64,000 nt of DNA from positions 1-64,000 of the forward strand of contig JABCSY010000009.1 of NCBI GenBank assembly GCA_018238625.1, in the 5' to 3' direction. Below the pieces are notes generated by a model. It ran no database searches. It had not been told where the DNA came from and saw nothing but the letters and a program-made list of their open reading frames with translations. This stretch comes from Promethearchaeota archaeon. GTDB lineage: Archaea > Asgardarchaeota > Lokiarchaeia > Sigyniarchaeales > SOKP01. This document shows positions 18,395 to 27,172 of the stretch, one piece after another (positions within the stretch are counted from its first letter, which is position 1; the number at the start of each line of letters is the position of its first letter). Position numbers and translations under genes: made by a program.

Positions 18395-19105
18395 ATGTCG
18401 TTTCCAAAAATTTCAAGAACAATTACAGAAGAAGAAGAACATGTAAAAGTTCAATTTTTAACAGAAAGCTTAGAACTTGTTTTAAATAGAACCAAATGCG
18501 TAGGGTGTGGAACTTGCGCCCGAGTATGTCCCAAAGAAGCTATTTCCAGAGGACCTATTGGAGCTTCACGTCGATTTCCAACAAGCGAAGATATAGTATC
18601 AGAGCTCTATGATCCCAAGGCTTGTGTTTTTTGCGGCACTTGCGTAGTTATGTGCCCATTTGGCGCATTGACGCTAAAAAAAGACGGAGAAATAATTAAT
18701 TTAGCGGATATCCCTATTGTTGCTCAAAAAGTAGTTCCTAAAATTGAATTTGAAGCGAAAAAACTAAAAAACGATAGAGTAGTAAAGCAATACGCTAAAG
18801 CAACTGTGAAGGTTATTGACGAAGAGTGTGCTAAGGGATGTGGGTCGTGCGCTGAAGTGTGCCCCTCAGGAACTATTGAAATAGCTAAAAGACCTGAGCA
18901 TGGTTGGGAAATGTCGAAAAATGTAGAAGTTGTCGACCCAGATGCTTGCGTGGCTTGCGGAGCGTGCGATAACGCTTGTCCAACGGGAGCGTTGCAGCTT
19001 GAAATTACCGAAGTGAAAACTTCTGGTGAATTTAGCAAGTTATTTTGGCCACCATTGTTAGAAAGATTGAAAACGTTAAGATGGAGTAAAAAGGAGGGTT
19101 CTTAA
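18395..19105 (+). CDS. fwdF: polyferredoxin subunit of formylmethanofuran dehydrogenase
   Basis: About 236 residues from the ATG at 18395 (MSFPKIS), which has GGAGGGA upstream. A longer in-frame start at 18251 would overlap fwdG by 140 bp and add a non-homologous stretch. Four [4Fe-4S] motifs are seen: CVGCGTCARVCP, CVFCGTCVVMCP, CAKGCGSCAEVCP and CVACGACDNACP. Methanogen FwdF usually has more clusters, about eight, so this is a shortened version. It acts as the electron wire of the Fwd complex. It ends two bases before fwdD. Confidence 0.88.
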   Translation: MSFPKISRTITEEEEHVKVQFLTESLELVLNRTKCVGCGTCARVCPKEAISRGPIGASRRFPTSEDIVSELYDPKACVFCGTCVVMCPFGALTLKKDGEIINLADIPIVAQKVVPKIEFEAKKLKNDRVVKQYAKATVKVIDEECAKGCGSCAEVCPSGTIEIAKRPEHGWEMSKNVEVVDPDACVACGACDNACPTGALQLEITEVKTSGEFSKLFWPPLLERLKTLRWSKKEGS

Positions 19106-19107
19106 AA

Positions 19108-19503
19108 ATGAGTTTAAAAAATTTTATTTTATTAACTGGTCGAACTATTAACCAAGGAGTAGCTCTTGAAGGTGGAAAAGTATCAAAGGAAAATGTTCGA
19201 GCTGCGGGAATCTGTGCCTTCGATAGAGACGACTTTAAAAAGCTAGATTGCCTTGTTGGAACTCCTGTTAAAATTACAACTGATTTTGGAGAAGTTATAG
19301 TCTATTCTACAATTTCAGAAGAGGGCCCTCATCCCGGGATATTATTTGTTCCGATGGGTCCATGGGCTAATCAACTTGTGAATCCAGACTCACAAGGGTG
19401 TGGCACTCCAACATATAAAGGGATGAAAGCAAAGGTTGAAGTTATTAAAAACGGAAAGGTATTAGATGCCTTGGAATTAATAGGACAATTGAAAGAAGCT
19501 TAA
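19108..19503 (+). CDS. fwdD: formylmethanofuran dehydrogenase subunit D
   Basis: A 131-residue molybdopterin-dinucleotide-binding beta-barrel domain protein. The segments LLTGRTINQGVALEGGK, GTPVKITTDFGEVIVYS, PGILFVPMGPWANQLV and TDSQGCGTPTYKG-type sequence (here PDSQGCGTPTYKG) are typical of FwdD/FmdD. It completes the cofactor site of the catalytic FwdB, being the C-terminal domain of related formate dehydrogenases made as a separate chain. It sits between fwdF and fwdB with very short gaps. Confidence 0.9.
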   Translation: MSLKNFILLTGRTINQGVALEGGKVSKENVRAAGICAFDRDDFKKLDCLVGTPVKITTDFGEVIVYSTISEEGPHPGILFVPMGPWANQLVNPDSQGCGTPTYKGMKAKVEVIKNGKVLDALELIGQLKEA

Positions 19504-19522
19504 AGGAAAAAGAGTGAAAATA

Positions 19523-20848
19523 ATGGTAGAAAGAAAGCTTAAAACGATATGCGACGTTCCGTGTCCATTTTGTGGCACATTTTGTGATGACCTTGAAATA
19601 GATCTGGACGTTAAAGAAAATAAAGTTGTTGAAGTGAGAAATGCTTGCCAAATCGGTAGTAAAAAATTCTTATCGTCAAATAGCGAGCATCGTTATATGA
19701 AGCCTTTAGTTAAAAAGAAAGGAGAATTTAAAGAGGTTTCGTGGGACGAAGCACTTGATAAAGCTGCCGAGATATTAGTTAACGCCAAAAGACCTCTATT
19801 GTACGGATTTTCCAGCACTGAATGTGAAGCTCAGAGTAAAGGCGTTGAGTTAGCAGAAACATTAAACGCTCTTTTAGATAATACAGCATCTGTTTGTCAC
19901 GGTCCTAGTTTATTAGCAGTACAAGATGTTGGTGCACCAATGGCCACTTTAGGAGCGTACAAAAATAGAGCCGATCTGGTAATATTCTGGGGCTCTAATC
20001 CAGTTCATGCCCATCCTAGACATTTGAGTCGATACAGCAATTTTGTGAGGGGTTATTTTAGAACTGATGGTAAAAACGATAGATTTATCGTAGTTGTAGA
20101 CCCGAGAAATACTCACACTGCCCAAATTGCAGATTTATACATCAAGATAAATCCTAACGAGGACTATCAACTATTAAATGCAATAAGAGCCATGGTAAGA
20201 GGTACAGAGCTAGACGTAAAAGAAGTTGCTGGCGTTCCAATGGAAAAAATGAAAGAACTAGTGAAAATATTGAAATCGTGTAAGTTTGGAGTAGTCTTCT
20301 TCGGCATGGGATTAACGCAAACATTAGCACATCATCGCAACGTTGACACGGCAATTTGTTTAGTTAGAGAACTGAACGACCATACTAAATTTCTTTTAAC
20401 GCCCATGCGAGGGCATTACAACGTCGCTGGAGCAAACCAAGTTTTTACTTGGAATACAGGCTATGCGTATTCTATTGACTTTTCAAGAGGATATCCTCGT
20501 TATAATCCTGGAGAATTCTCTTCTGTCGATCTTCTAATGAGAGACGAAGTAGACGCCACATTAGTTGTAGCCTCTGATCCAGGAAGTAATTTTCCCGCAG
20601 CGTCTGTAAGAAACTTATTTAAACACCCCCTAATCTCAATAGAGCCACATGAAACCCCGACATCTGCGTTTGCCGATGTAATTTTACCCGCAGCGTTTGC
20701 TGGTATTGAATGCGAAGGAACTGCTTACCGTATGGATAAAGTTCCTTTAAGGTTGAGGAAAGTAAAAGAACCACCGGGAGAATGTTTGTCTGACAAAGAA
20801 ATATTAGAAAGATTAATTGAAAAAGTGAAAGAAAAGATGGGTGAGTAA
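19523..20848 (+). CDS. fwdB: formylmethanofuran dehydrogenase catalytic subunit B (Mo/W bis-pterin)
   Basis: About 441 residues. The N-terminal [4Fe-4S] motif is CDVPCPFCGTFC with a distant Cys, followed by the molybdopterin oxidoreductase core (FWGSNPVHAHPRHLSRYS, VVVDPRNTHTAQIAD, PMRGHYNVAGANQVFTWNTGY). The metal ligand is cysteine, Cys128 counted from the GTG at 19514, in SVCHGPS; no selenocysteine. The start at ATG 19523 follows GAGTGA; GTG 19514 is an alternative. FwdB reduces CO2 to formate, which FwdA normally condenses with methanofuran. A FwdA gene is absent from this operon. Metal choice (W or Mo) cannot be read. Confidence 0.93.
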   Translation: MVERKLKTICDVPCPFCGTFCDDLEIDLDVKENKVVEVRNACQIGSKKFLSSNSEHRYMKPLVKKKGEFKEVSWDEALDKAAEILVNAKRPLLYGFSSTECEAQSKGVELAETLNALLDNTASVCHGPSLLAVQDVGAPMATLGAYKNRADLVIFWGSNPVHAHPRHLSRYSNFVRGYFRTDGKNDRFIVVVDPRNTHTAQIADLYIKINPNEDYQLLNAIRAMVRGTELDVKEVAGVPMEKMKELVKILKSCKFGVVFFGMGLTQTLAHHRNVDTAICLVRELNDHTKFLLTPMRGHYNVAGANQVFTWNTGYAYSIDFSRGYPRYNPGEFSSVDLLMRDEVDATLVVASDPGSNFPAASVRNLFKHPLISIEPHETPTSAFADVILPAAFAGIECEGTAYRMDKVPLRLRKVKEPPGECLSDKEILERLIEKVKEKMGE

Positions 20849-20851
20849 AGT

Positions 20852-21700
20852 TTGGCCGATATCAAGTTAAAAATAAAAAAGAAACTAGATTTTCCTTTAG
20901 AAGCAGATAGTATAACGCCAGAGAATTTCGCTGGGAAAACTCTGAACGAAATCAAGAAATTACCGTTATATTACGCTAAAGAACTAACGACTATTGGTGC
21001 TTTTTTTGATGTTTCTGGAAAATCAGTTGAAGTTGCTGACACTAAAATTATCATCGATGGCGACGTGTCTAACGTCAAGCGTATTGGCGAAAAAATGAAG
21101 GGAGGAGAAATCGTGATTAATAGCGATGTCGGTATGCACGTAGGAAATAATATGTCAGGGGGAAAGATCGTAGTTAATGGAAATGCGGACGATTGGGCTG
21201 GAGCTATGCTTAAAGGTGGTGAACTTGAGATCAATGGAGATTCTGGTCATTACACTGGCTCAGCATATAGAGGGTTCTGGCAGGGAATGAGAAATGGCGT
21301 GATTCGAGTTAAGGGCAAAGTAGGTAGCGAATCAATGATATGGGCAAACGGTTCTAGAATTGCTAAAAGGTTCCCTACTTTATATTGTGGCGGTGCAGCA
21401 GCATTTTTAGGGCTTCATTCGCATGGTGCGACCATCGTAGTTGAAGGCGATGCAGACCGCTGCGTTGGAGCAGATCAAATAAAAGGAACTATAGTGATTA
21501 AGGGAAAAACCCCCGTACTTCCATCATTTGTAAAGATTGGGGAAGTTAAAGAAATCGAACTATTCAATGGTGAAAAAATAACCGGGAAATTTATTGAGTA
21601 CAGTGGAGACCATTCAGTGAAAAAAAATCATTCTGCTATTAGCAAAAAGACAGGGGAACTTAATATAGGTGTCAATGGCAGGTTATTTGTAGCTGTATAA
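20852..21700 (+). CDS. fwdC: formylmethanofuran dehydrogenase subunit C
   Basis: A 282-residue beta-helix protein, TTG start at 20852, three bases after fwdB. The GXXGXXX-type repeats are clear (MKGGEIVINSDVGMHVGNNMSGGKIVVNGNADDWAGAMLKGGELEINGD, read as consecutive turns), similar to the glutamate synthase alpha C-terminal domain. The SESMIWANGSRIAKRFPT and CVGADQIKGTIVIKGK segments match FwdC. It is the scaffold joining FwdA and FwdB. Its presence suggests a true Fwd complex rather than a formate dehydrogenase, and that a FwdA gene lies elsewhere. Confidence 0.92.
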   Translation: MADIKLKIKKKLDFPLEADSITPENFAGKTLNEIKKLPLYYAKELTTIGAFFDVSGKSVEVADTKIIIDGDVSNVKRIGEKMKGGEIVINSDVGMHVGNNMSGGKIVVNGNADDWAGAMLKGGELEINGDSGHYTGSAYRGFWQGMRNGVIRVKGKVGSESMIWANGSRIAKRFPTLYCGGAAAFLGLHSHGATIVVEGDADRCVGADQIKGTIVIKGKTPVLPSFVKIGEVKEIELFNGEKITGKFIEYSGDHSVKKNHSAISKKTGELNIGVNGRLFVAV

Positions 21701-21828
21701 TTTTAATATAACACTTATCATTTCTTACTTTTTTTAAAAAAATTTTATAAATTAGAGTAATAAACTCTTTATTACTAAATTAAATTAATATTTCAGCAGT
21801 TTTAGTTAAATTAAATCCGGTTGTAAAA

Positions 21829-22638
21829 TTGTACAAAAGAAAGGTAAATATTACTAGAATTCGCAAGGATCAGAGAATCGAAGAGATAGATGTTGTTCTA
21901 ATAGAGAGCCCAATTGATATTATCGTAAATTCAGAACCTTTAGTGAATATAATATGTTTAAATAAAGACTTAATGGAATTGGCTACAGGGTTCTTGTATT
22001 CTATAGGAATTATAAATGGCATAGAAGATATTAAAACTATCAAGATCAATAATATAGAAGGACAGGTTTATGTAGATTTAGTGGAGACTATAAATTTCAG
22101 TTCAAAAATTTTAGATGTGAATCCCGTAAGTAGAGTGATCGATACTACGTGTGGAATTCCCTCGCCTTGGCGCAACTTAATTAAAGAAAAGTTGAAGGAG
22201 ACCAAAGCAACATTTGATCTTGAAAAACAAGAGACAATAAGCCAAGAAGTGATTTTTTCGACTATCGTTAAGATGCAACAAGAAACAAAACTATTTAGAG
22301 AGACAGGAGGGTGCCACGGAGCTGCGATCTTTGACATGAAGGGAAACTTAATAACGGTCAAAGAAGATATAGGAAGGCACAACGCGATAGATAAAGCAAT
22401 TGGGTATTTGTTATTGAAAGGAGAATCGCTCGATAATAAAATTTTAACCTCGACCGGGAGGTTAACTGGCGATTCAGTTCTAAAAGCCGTGAGGGCGCAA
22501 ATCCCTATTGTTGCCTCGCTATCTGCCGCTATTGAATCTGGCATAAGATTAGCTTTTTCCTATGGAATTACATTAATTGGTTTTGTCAGGGGTGGTACGA
22601 TGAATATTTATACTCATCCCAAAAGAATTAAAATTTAG
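21829..22638 (+). CDS. fdhD: FdhD-like sulfurtransferase for Mo/W-bis-pterin enzymes
   Basis: A 269-residue FdhD homologue, TTG start. The family core ETGGCHGAAIFD, KEDIGRHNAIDKAIGY, STGRLTGDSVLKAVRAQIPIVASLSAA and GFVRGGTMNIYTH is intact. The flexible-loop motif that carries two cysteines in Escherichia coli (CxxC) has one here (TTCGIPS). FdhD transfers sulfur from a cysteine desulfurase to the metal cofactor of formate dehydrogenases. It lies 128 bp after fwdC in the same direction, so its client is probably FwdB. It could also serve an unlinked formate dehydrogenase. Confidence 0.88.
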   Translation: MYKRKVNITRIRKDQRIEEIDVVLIESPIDIIVNSEPLVNIICLNKDLMELATGFLYSIGIINGIEDIKTIKINNIEGQVYVDLVETINFSSKILDVNPVSRVIDTTCGIPSPWRNLIKEKLKETKATFDLEKQETISQEVIFSTIVKMQQETKLFRETGGCHGAAIFDMKGNLITVKEDIGRHNAIDKAIGYLLLKGESLDNKILTSTGRLTGDSVLKAVRAQIPIVASLSAAIESGIRLAFSYGITLIGFVRGGTMNIYTHPKRIKI

Positions 22639-22721
22639 TATTATAAAAACTTAAACTTTAATTTTTATATTATTGATATTATTGATATCTTAAATAAAAA
22701 AAAATTAATAAAGTGGGATTA

Positions 22722-23324
22722 ATGAAAAATTTAACATCGATTTTTTTGTGTTTTCTTGGTGGAGCGTTAATGATTGTGGGTTCAGCCACTGGGAGCGCCG
22801 CGTTTTACTTCTATTTGACTAATCTTTTTTCTTCTTATATTAGTCCAGAATTTATGCCATTGGTTGCCTCAATACTAACTGTTTTAGAGTACATTGCTTT
22901 TTATGGGGGTTATTCTGTTATCGTAGGAGCTATCTTGATATTGATTAAACAAATTAGATTAGGCAAAATTATCATTATGGTTGCCACGGGTTTTGGAATG
23001 TTAGGGTTAGTCTTTTATGCGGGTACTTATATCTTGGGAATCTCGGGTATTGCTGTCAGTCCTGCTGTTCAAACAATTTTGATTCAAATATACAGCATGT
23101 TTACATACAACTCAGGGCTAGCATTTTCTGGAACCGCTATTGCTGTCGTTGGTCGATATGGAATAGAGAAACCTAAGAAAGATAAAAAAGAAGTTTCTAC
23201 AGAAAAAGCAAAAAGCGATGATTCTATTGCGGAAGACCTTGATAACAAATTCTGCCCAAACTGTGGGGAGAAATTACCAATTAAAGCCAATTTCTGCAAC
23301 CAATGTGGAGCGACTTTCAATTAA
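22722..23324 (+). CDS. four-TM membrane protein with C-terminal zinc ribbon
   Basis: About 200 residues with membrane segments near 7-30, 42-80 (two) and 85-140. A charged linker (KKDKKEVSTEKAKSDDS) leads to a zinc ribbon, FCPNCGEKLPIKANFCNQCGATF. The ribbon would be cytoplasmic. I chose ATG 22722; GTG 22713 is possible. This arrangement is common in archaeal proteins of unknown role. It is monocistronic and followed by a T-tract. Confidence 0.7.
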   Translation: MKNLTSIFLCFLGGALMIVGSATGSAAFYFYLTNLFSSYISPEFMPLVASILTVLEYIAFYGGYSVIVGAILILIKQIRLGKIIIMVATGFGMLGLVFYAGTYILGISGIAVSPAVQTILIQIYSMFTYNSGLAFSGTAIAVVGRYGIEKPKKDKKEVSTEKAKSDDSIAEDLDNKFCPNCGEKLPIKANFCNQCGATFN

Positions 23325-23335
23325 ACAATCCTTTC

Positions 23336-23345
23336 TTTTTTTTTT
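23336..23345 (+). terminator. oligo-T tract after the zinc-ribbon membrane protein
   Basis: Ten consecutive T within a T/C-rich stretch 12-45 bp past the stop codon at 23324. This fits an archaeal intrinsic terminator. Confidence 0.4.
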
Positions 23346-23454
23346 CTATTTCTATTTCTATTCTATTTTGTAAAGGTTTATATCTCAATTGTTTTATGAT
23401 TCTATTTAGGGTTATTATTTTTATATCTACAATTGATTTATCCATAATGTGAAA

Positions 23455-25038
23455 ATGAATATTGAAATTTTTGGTGGATTGAACGAAATTGGAGGAAATA
23501 AAATCTTCGTTAATATTGGAGATAAAAAGTTTCTATTTGATTTTGGTCTTTCTTTTAGCGAAAATCAGAAATATTTCTCAGAATTCCTAAATCCACGCAA
23601 ATTAAATGGAATTATTGATTATTTGTACTTAGGTCTTATACCCTCCATTAATAAATTATATCGGAACGATCTAATTACTCCATTTTCTGATATCTTAAAT
23701 TCTGAACCGTATAAAATTATTACTACTAATGAAAATATTGTTGACGCCTTTTTTCTTACGCACGCACATTTGGACCACTACAAATTTATTTGTTTTCTTA
23801 AACAAAACACACCAATCTACATGAACTGGATTTCAAATACGATAATCGAACATCTCGCTATCACTTCAAATGAACCTCTCTTAGACGAAGTTTTAAATTT
23901 TTATGAATTTTTTAAAATCGTACCAAAAAAAAGACAAAGTAAAGATAGTGAAATTGAATATAAGAGAGCGACCAAACCCGATTACAACCAATCAGAAATT
24001 AAAAGACCAATTAAGATTATAAAAGAAGGCAAACCTTTACTATTTAAATCAACTCAGGGCGAGGTCAATATTACTCAATTTCCAACGGACCATTCAATTC
24101 CAGGTGCTTGTTCTTACATAATTGAGTGCGATGGGAGAAGTATCATTTACACGGGTGATTTTAGACGGCATGGATTTCATAGCGTTTGGGTGGATGATTT
24201 TATTAAACGAGCGTCTAAATCCAATCCAATAGCGATTATCACTGAAGGTACAAGAGTTCCGAATATTGAGGCTTTTAAGAAAGGTATATACCATAGAGAT
24301 GAACAATCTGAAAGGGATGTAGAAAATCGCTCAAGAGAAATAATTAAGGATCATCCAGGGTTAATTCTTGTGAGATGTCCTTCTAGAAATCTCGATAGAA
24401 TTTTATTATATTATTCGCTTGCAAAAAAGTTCAATCGAAGATTCGCGATTACCCCCAAAATATTTCACTTAATCGATTGCTTTAGAATGAGACTTGACAA
24501 CATGGAGGAGAGTGCTATAAAACAATATTATAGCAATTATGATCTTCCTGATTTTAGCGATAAAAACTTCGTTTTATATCTACCGCGAAAAGGTTGGGGC
24601 AAATTCGAAGCCTCAGATTATAAAGGATTTCAAAAAGACATCCTTAAAATTGGCAACTATGTTACTTACAAGGATGTTAAAAAAGAACCTGAAAAATATT
24701 TACTCTATCTTGATTATTTTATGCTGAGTGAATTAATCGATTTAGATCAAAAACCTGGTAAAACATTATTTCTAAACTCTGTTACCGACCCATTTAATGA
24801 AGAGATGATTATAAAAGAAGAGAAGTTAGATATGTGGCTAAAAAGATTCGGAATATTAAAAACTGAAACAGTTCATTCGTCAGGGCATTCCAATGTAGAT
24901 GATTTAATAGATTTTCTTCAAAAAATTGATGCCGACAATATAATACCCATACATACGGAACATCCCGAAACATTTCAAGAATTTGGATTATCTGGAAAAG
25001 TAATTTTGCCTGAAAAAGGAAAAAAATATACATTTTAG
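23455..25038 (+). CDS. RNase J-like metallo-beta-lactamase-fold nuclease
   Basis: A protein of about 527 residues. It opens with IEIFGGLNEIGGNKIFV, the RNase J/beta-CASP start. The zinc motif is THAHLDH, followed by TDHSIPGACSYII and YTGDFRRHG, and the late HSSGHSNVDDLIDFLQKIDADNIIPIHTEHPE motif of beta-CASP nucleases. There is an insert of about 75 residues between the first and second motifs. It should process RNA as a hydrolase with two metal ions. Compared with archaeal aRNase J it is divergent and longer, so a specialised paralogue is possible. The start is ATG 23455 (GTG 23449 alternative). Confidence 0.8.
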   Translation: MNIEIFGGLNEIGGNKIFVNIGDKKFLFDFGLSFSENQKYFSEFLNPRKLNGIIDYLYLGLIPSINKLYRNDLITPFSDILNSEPYKIITTNENIVDAFFLTHAHLDHYKFICFLKQNTPIYMNWISNTIIEHLAITSNEPLLDEVLNFYEFFKIVPKKRQSKDSEIEYKRATKPDYNQSEIKRPIKIIKEGKPLLFKSTQGEVNITQFPTDHSIPGACSYIIECDGRSIIYTGDFRRHGFHSVWVDDFIKRASKSNPIAIITEGTRVPNIEAFKKGIYHRDEQSERDVENRSREIIKDHPGLILVRCPSRNLDRILLYYSLAKKFNRRFAITPKIFHLIDCFRMRLDNMEESAIKQYYSNYDLPDFSDKNFVLYLPRKGWGKFEASDYKGFQKDILKIGNYVTYKDVKKEPEKYLLYLDYFMLSELIDLDQKPGKTLFLNSVTDPFNEEMIIKEEKLDMWLKRFGILKTETVHSSGHSNVDDLIDFLQKIDADNIIPIHTEHPETFQEFGLSGKVILPEKGKKYTF

Positions 25039-25042
25039 TAAT

Positions 25043-25076
25043 AGTTGCACCAATAATACAATACAGTTGCACCAAT
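25043..25076. repeat. two direct copies of a 12-bp motif, 22 bp apart
   Basis: AGTTGCACCAAT occurs at 25043-25054 and 25065-25076. A related inverted half (AAGTGCAA) follows at about 25085. The repeat spacing is about two helical turns, upstream of the mvhG-like/hdrCB operon. It may be an operator. Confidence 0.5.
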
Positions 25077-25210
25077 GGCTAACCAAGTGCAATTTTGCAA
25101 TAACTGAAAAAAAACATATTTTGGATTTTCTTTTAATATATATGAAGTAAATAAACTAATATTTTATTTACCAAATTTTTTAATAAATTTTGCATTAAAC
25201 CAATATAATT

Positions 25211-25221
25211 ATTATATAAAA
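25211..25221 (+). promoter_or_regulatory. possible TATA box of the mvhG-like/hdrCB operon
   Basis: ATTATATAAAA lies about 35-45 bp before the start codon at 25256, and a GAGGAG SD site follows at 25241. The position allows a short leader. Inferred from composition only. Confidence 0.35.
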
Positions 25222-25255
25222 TAAGATATATGATTGTATTGAGGAGATTATAAGA

Positions 25256-26659
25256 ATGCCCGTTCCCGTTGCGTTTATGCAGTTAAGTTCGTGTTGGGGT
25301 TGTCATCAGAGTTTATTGAATGCCCATCTAGGATTACTCGATATTTTGCCTAATTTAGATATCGTTTATTGGCCGGCTGTAGTTGATTTCAAGCACGAAT
25401 CATTGAAAGCAAGGAAAGATGGAAGTATTGTTGTTGGATTCTTAGAAGGTGTAGCTAGAACTAAACAAGATACAGCTAATATTAAATTAATGAGAAAGAA
25501 ATGCAGTATAATAGTTGCTTTTGGGACTTGCGCTTGTTATGGAAGTGTAGCAGGTTTAGCAAATTTGTTTGATAAAGACGAATTAATAAAAAGAAAATTT
25601 ATGGAAACCGAATCTATTACTGATAAAGAACCTAAGGAACCAAGCCAACACGTACCTGGAATCGAGGAATTTATTGTTAACGTAAAAGATATAATTGACG
25701 TAGATGTATTTATCCCGGGGTGCCCACCAACGACGGATAACATAGTAGCTGCGATAACATATTTGTTTACATTAGTTGGCGAGGGACCAAACTCTCTTGA
25801 CAAGAATAAATGTGTATGCGATAATTGCGACCTATTAAAAGAAGGTTGCTTTCTAGATAAAGGTGAATTGTGTTATGGGCCAATTACAGCTGCGGGATGC
25901 GAATTAATGTGTCCCCATGAAGGAGATATATGTTTTGGTTGCTTTAAACCCACAAGTAAGCCAGGTGAGAAGTCTAAACAATTAAAACAGATAGTAGATA
26001 GTTTAGAAGAATTAAACGCTGAAACAGGAGCTAGTTTACAGCATTTTCTTAATCTGTACTTAGGCGCGTCAAATATTACCAACTTTTATTTTAGGGGAGA
26101 TTTATTGCAGCGCCTAGCTTACGAACCCGACAGTTTTAAAGTAAAGGAAATAGAAACTGAGAAAGGTTCAAAACTAATTTTAGATGTCAAACCAACTGGG
26201 ACTGATACTATTGATGAAATCGTAGGAACCTCACTGTTCCTATTAAAGAACGACCCTTATTTTAAGTTCAGTTCTAAAACGGTTTGTAGTCACTGCGATA
26301 GAGAAGTCGCTGATAAAGTTCCAACTGAATTGAAAAGAGACTACGAAGGATTACCCTCCATGGATACGTGTTTTTTAGAGCAAGGTTATATATGTTTGGG
26401 GCCTGTAACGCAAGCTGGTTGCGGAGCAATTTGTCCAAATAAAGCGAACGCACCTTGTTTAGGATGTTATGGTCCACCAGTTGGAGTAGAGGATCAAGGT
26501 CTGAAATTTATTAGTGCTTTAGGTTCTCTCTGTGCCGACCGCGATGTCGACGAGGTAACGAAAGCGATAAAAGATCCAGCAGGATTGTTTAATAGATTCA
26601 CTTTAGCAGATAGCGTTTTAGGCCATAAATATCACGATAAAATGGAGGAAGAAGAATAA
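25256..26659 (+). CDS. MvhG-like hydrogenase small-subunit homologue with duplicated C-terminal FeS region
   Basis: A 467-residue protein. Residues 1-180 are a [NiFe]-hydrogenase small-subunit (F420-non-reducing/Nqo6-like) domain with CWGC (13-16), FGTCACYGSV and PGCPPTTDNI. A cysteine-rich small-subunit C-terminal region follows at 186-230 (CYGPITAAGCELMCP...CFGCF). A second, similar copy lies at 344-405 (CLGPVTQAGCGAICP...CLGCYGP). About 110 residues separate the copies. No large-subunit gene is adjacent, so it cannot be a hydrogenase by itself here. With hdrC and hdrB directly downstream, it probably relays electrons within a Hdr-type complex. Confidence 0.85.
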   Translation: MPVPVAFMQLSSCWGCHQSLLNAHLGLLDILPNLDIVYWPAVVDFKHESLKARKDGSIVVGFLEGVARTKQDTANIKLMRKKCSIIVAFGTCACYGSVAGLANLFDKDELIKRKFMETESITDKEPKEPSQHVPGIEEFIVNVKDIIDVDVFIPGCPPTTDNIVAAITYLFTLVGEGPNSLDKNKCVCDNCDLLKEGCFLDKGELCYGPITAAGCELMCPHEGDICFGCFKPTSKPGEKSKQLKQIVDSLEELNAETGASLQHFLNLYLGASNITNFYFRGDLLQRLAYEPDSFKVKEIETEKGSKLILDVKPTGTDTIDEIVGTSLFLLKNDPYFKFSSKTVCSHCDREVADKVPTELKRDYEGLPSMDTCFLEQGYICLGPVTQAGCGAICPNKANAPCLGCYGPPVGVEDQGLKFISALGSLCADRDVDEVTKAIKDPAGLFNRFTLADSVLGHKYHDKMEEEE

Positions 26660-27156
26660 TGGTAATGATTGATTACGAATTAAAAAAGAAGGTAATGGAT
26701 GCTAACATTCACGACGCTTTAAAATATTGCTATCAATGCAATCGTTGCACAGATGTTTGTCCCGTTGCGGATCTCGCACCAAATAGATATAACCCTCGAG
26801 ATTTAATCTTAAATTCTTTTCTGGGATTGAGAGAAAACATATTTGGAGGGGACGATAGTTTTAATATATGGGGTTGTACTATGTGCGACACTTGCGACGA
26901 GATATGTCCTCAAAAAATCGAATTAACTGGCGTTTTTACCGTACTAAAAAATATATCTATTGCTTTGGGTGAAGCACCAGAATATTACACGATCCAAGCT
27001 TCAGCGATTTACGATAGTGGAAAAGCAATCCCACCCCAACCCGCAATTGAAAGAAGAAGAGAACAATTAGGACTTCCTAAAGTTGAAACTCCAAACCTTG
27101 AAGAAGTCAAAACAATATTAAATGAAACTAAATTAAATAAAATTATAAATAAATAA
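26659..27156 (+). CDS. hdrC: heterodisulfide reductase subunit C-like protein
   Basis: A 165-residue protein with two [4Fe-4S] motifs, CYQCNRCTDVCP (residues 24-35) and CTMCDTCDEICP (residues 73-84), and the PRDLI segment typical of HdrC. Its start overlaps the stop of the MvhG-like gene by one base (ATAATG). HdrC passes electrons from HdrA to the disulfide-reducing HdrB. Its neighbours support that role, but HdrA is not in the window. Confidence 0.88.
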   Translation: MVMIDYELKKKVMDANIHDALKYCYQCNRCTDVCPVADLAPNRYNPRDLILNSFLGLRENIFGGDDSFNIWGCTMCDTCDEICPQKIELTGVFTVLKNISIALGEAPEYYTIQASAIYDSGKAIPPQPAIERRREQLGLPKVETPNLEEVKTILNETKLNKIINK

Positions 27157-27172
27157 GAAAAGAGAATTTACT

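Noticed and set aside
25256-26659. Calling this gene a hydrogenase
   Set aside because: There is no NiFe large subunit nearby and a small subunit alone has no active site.
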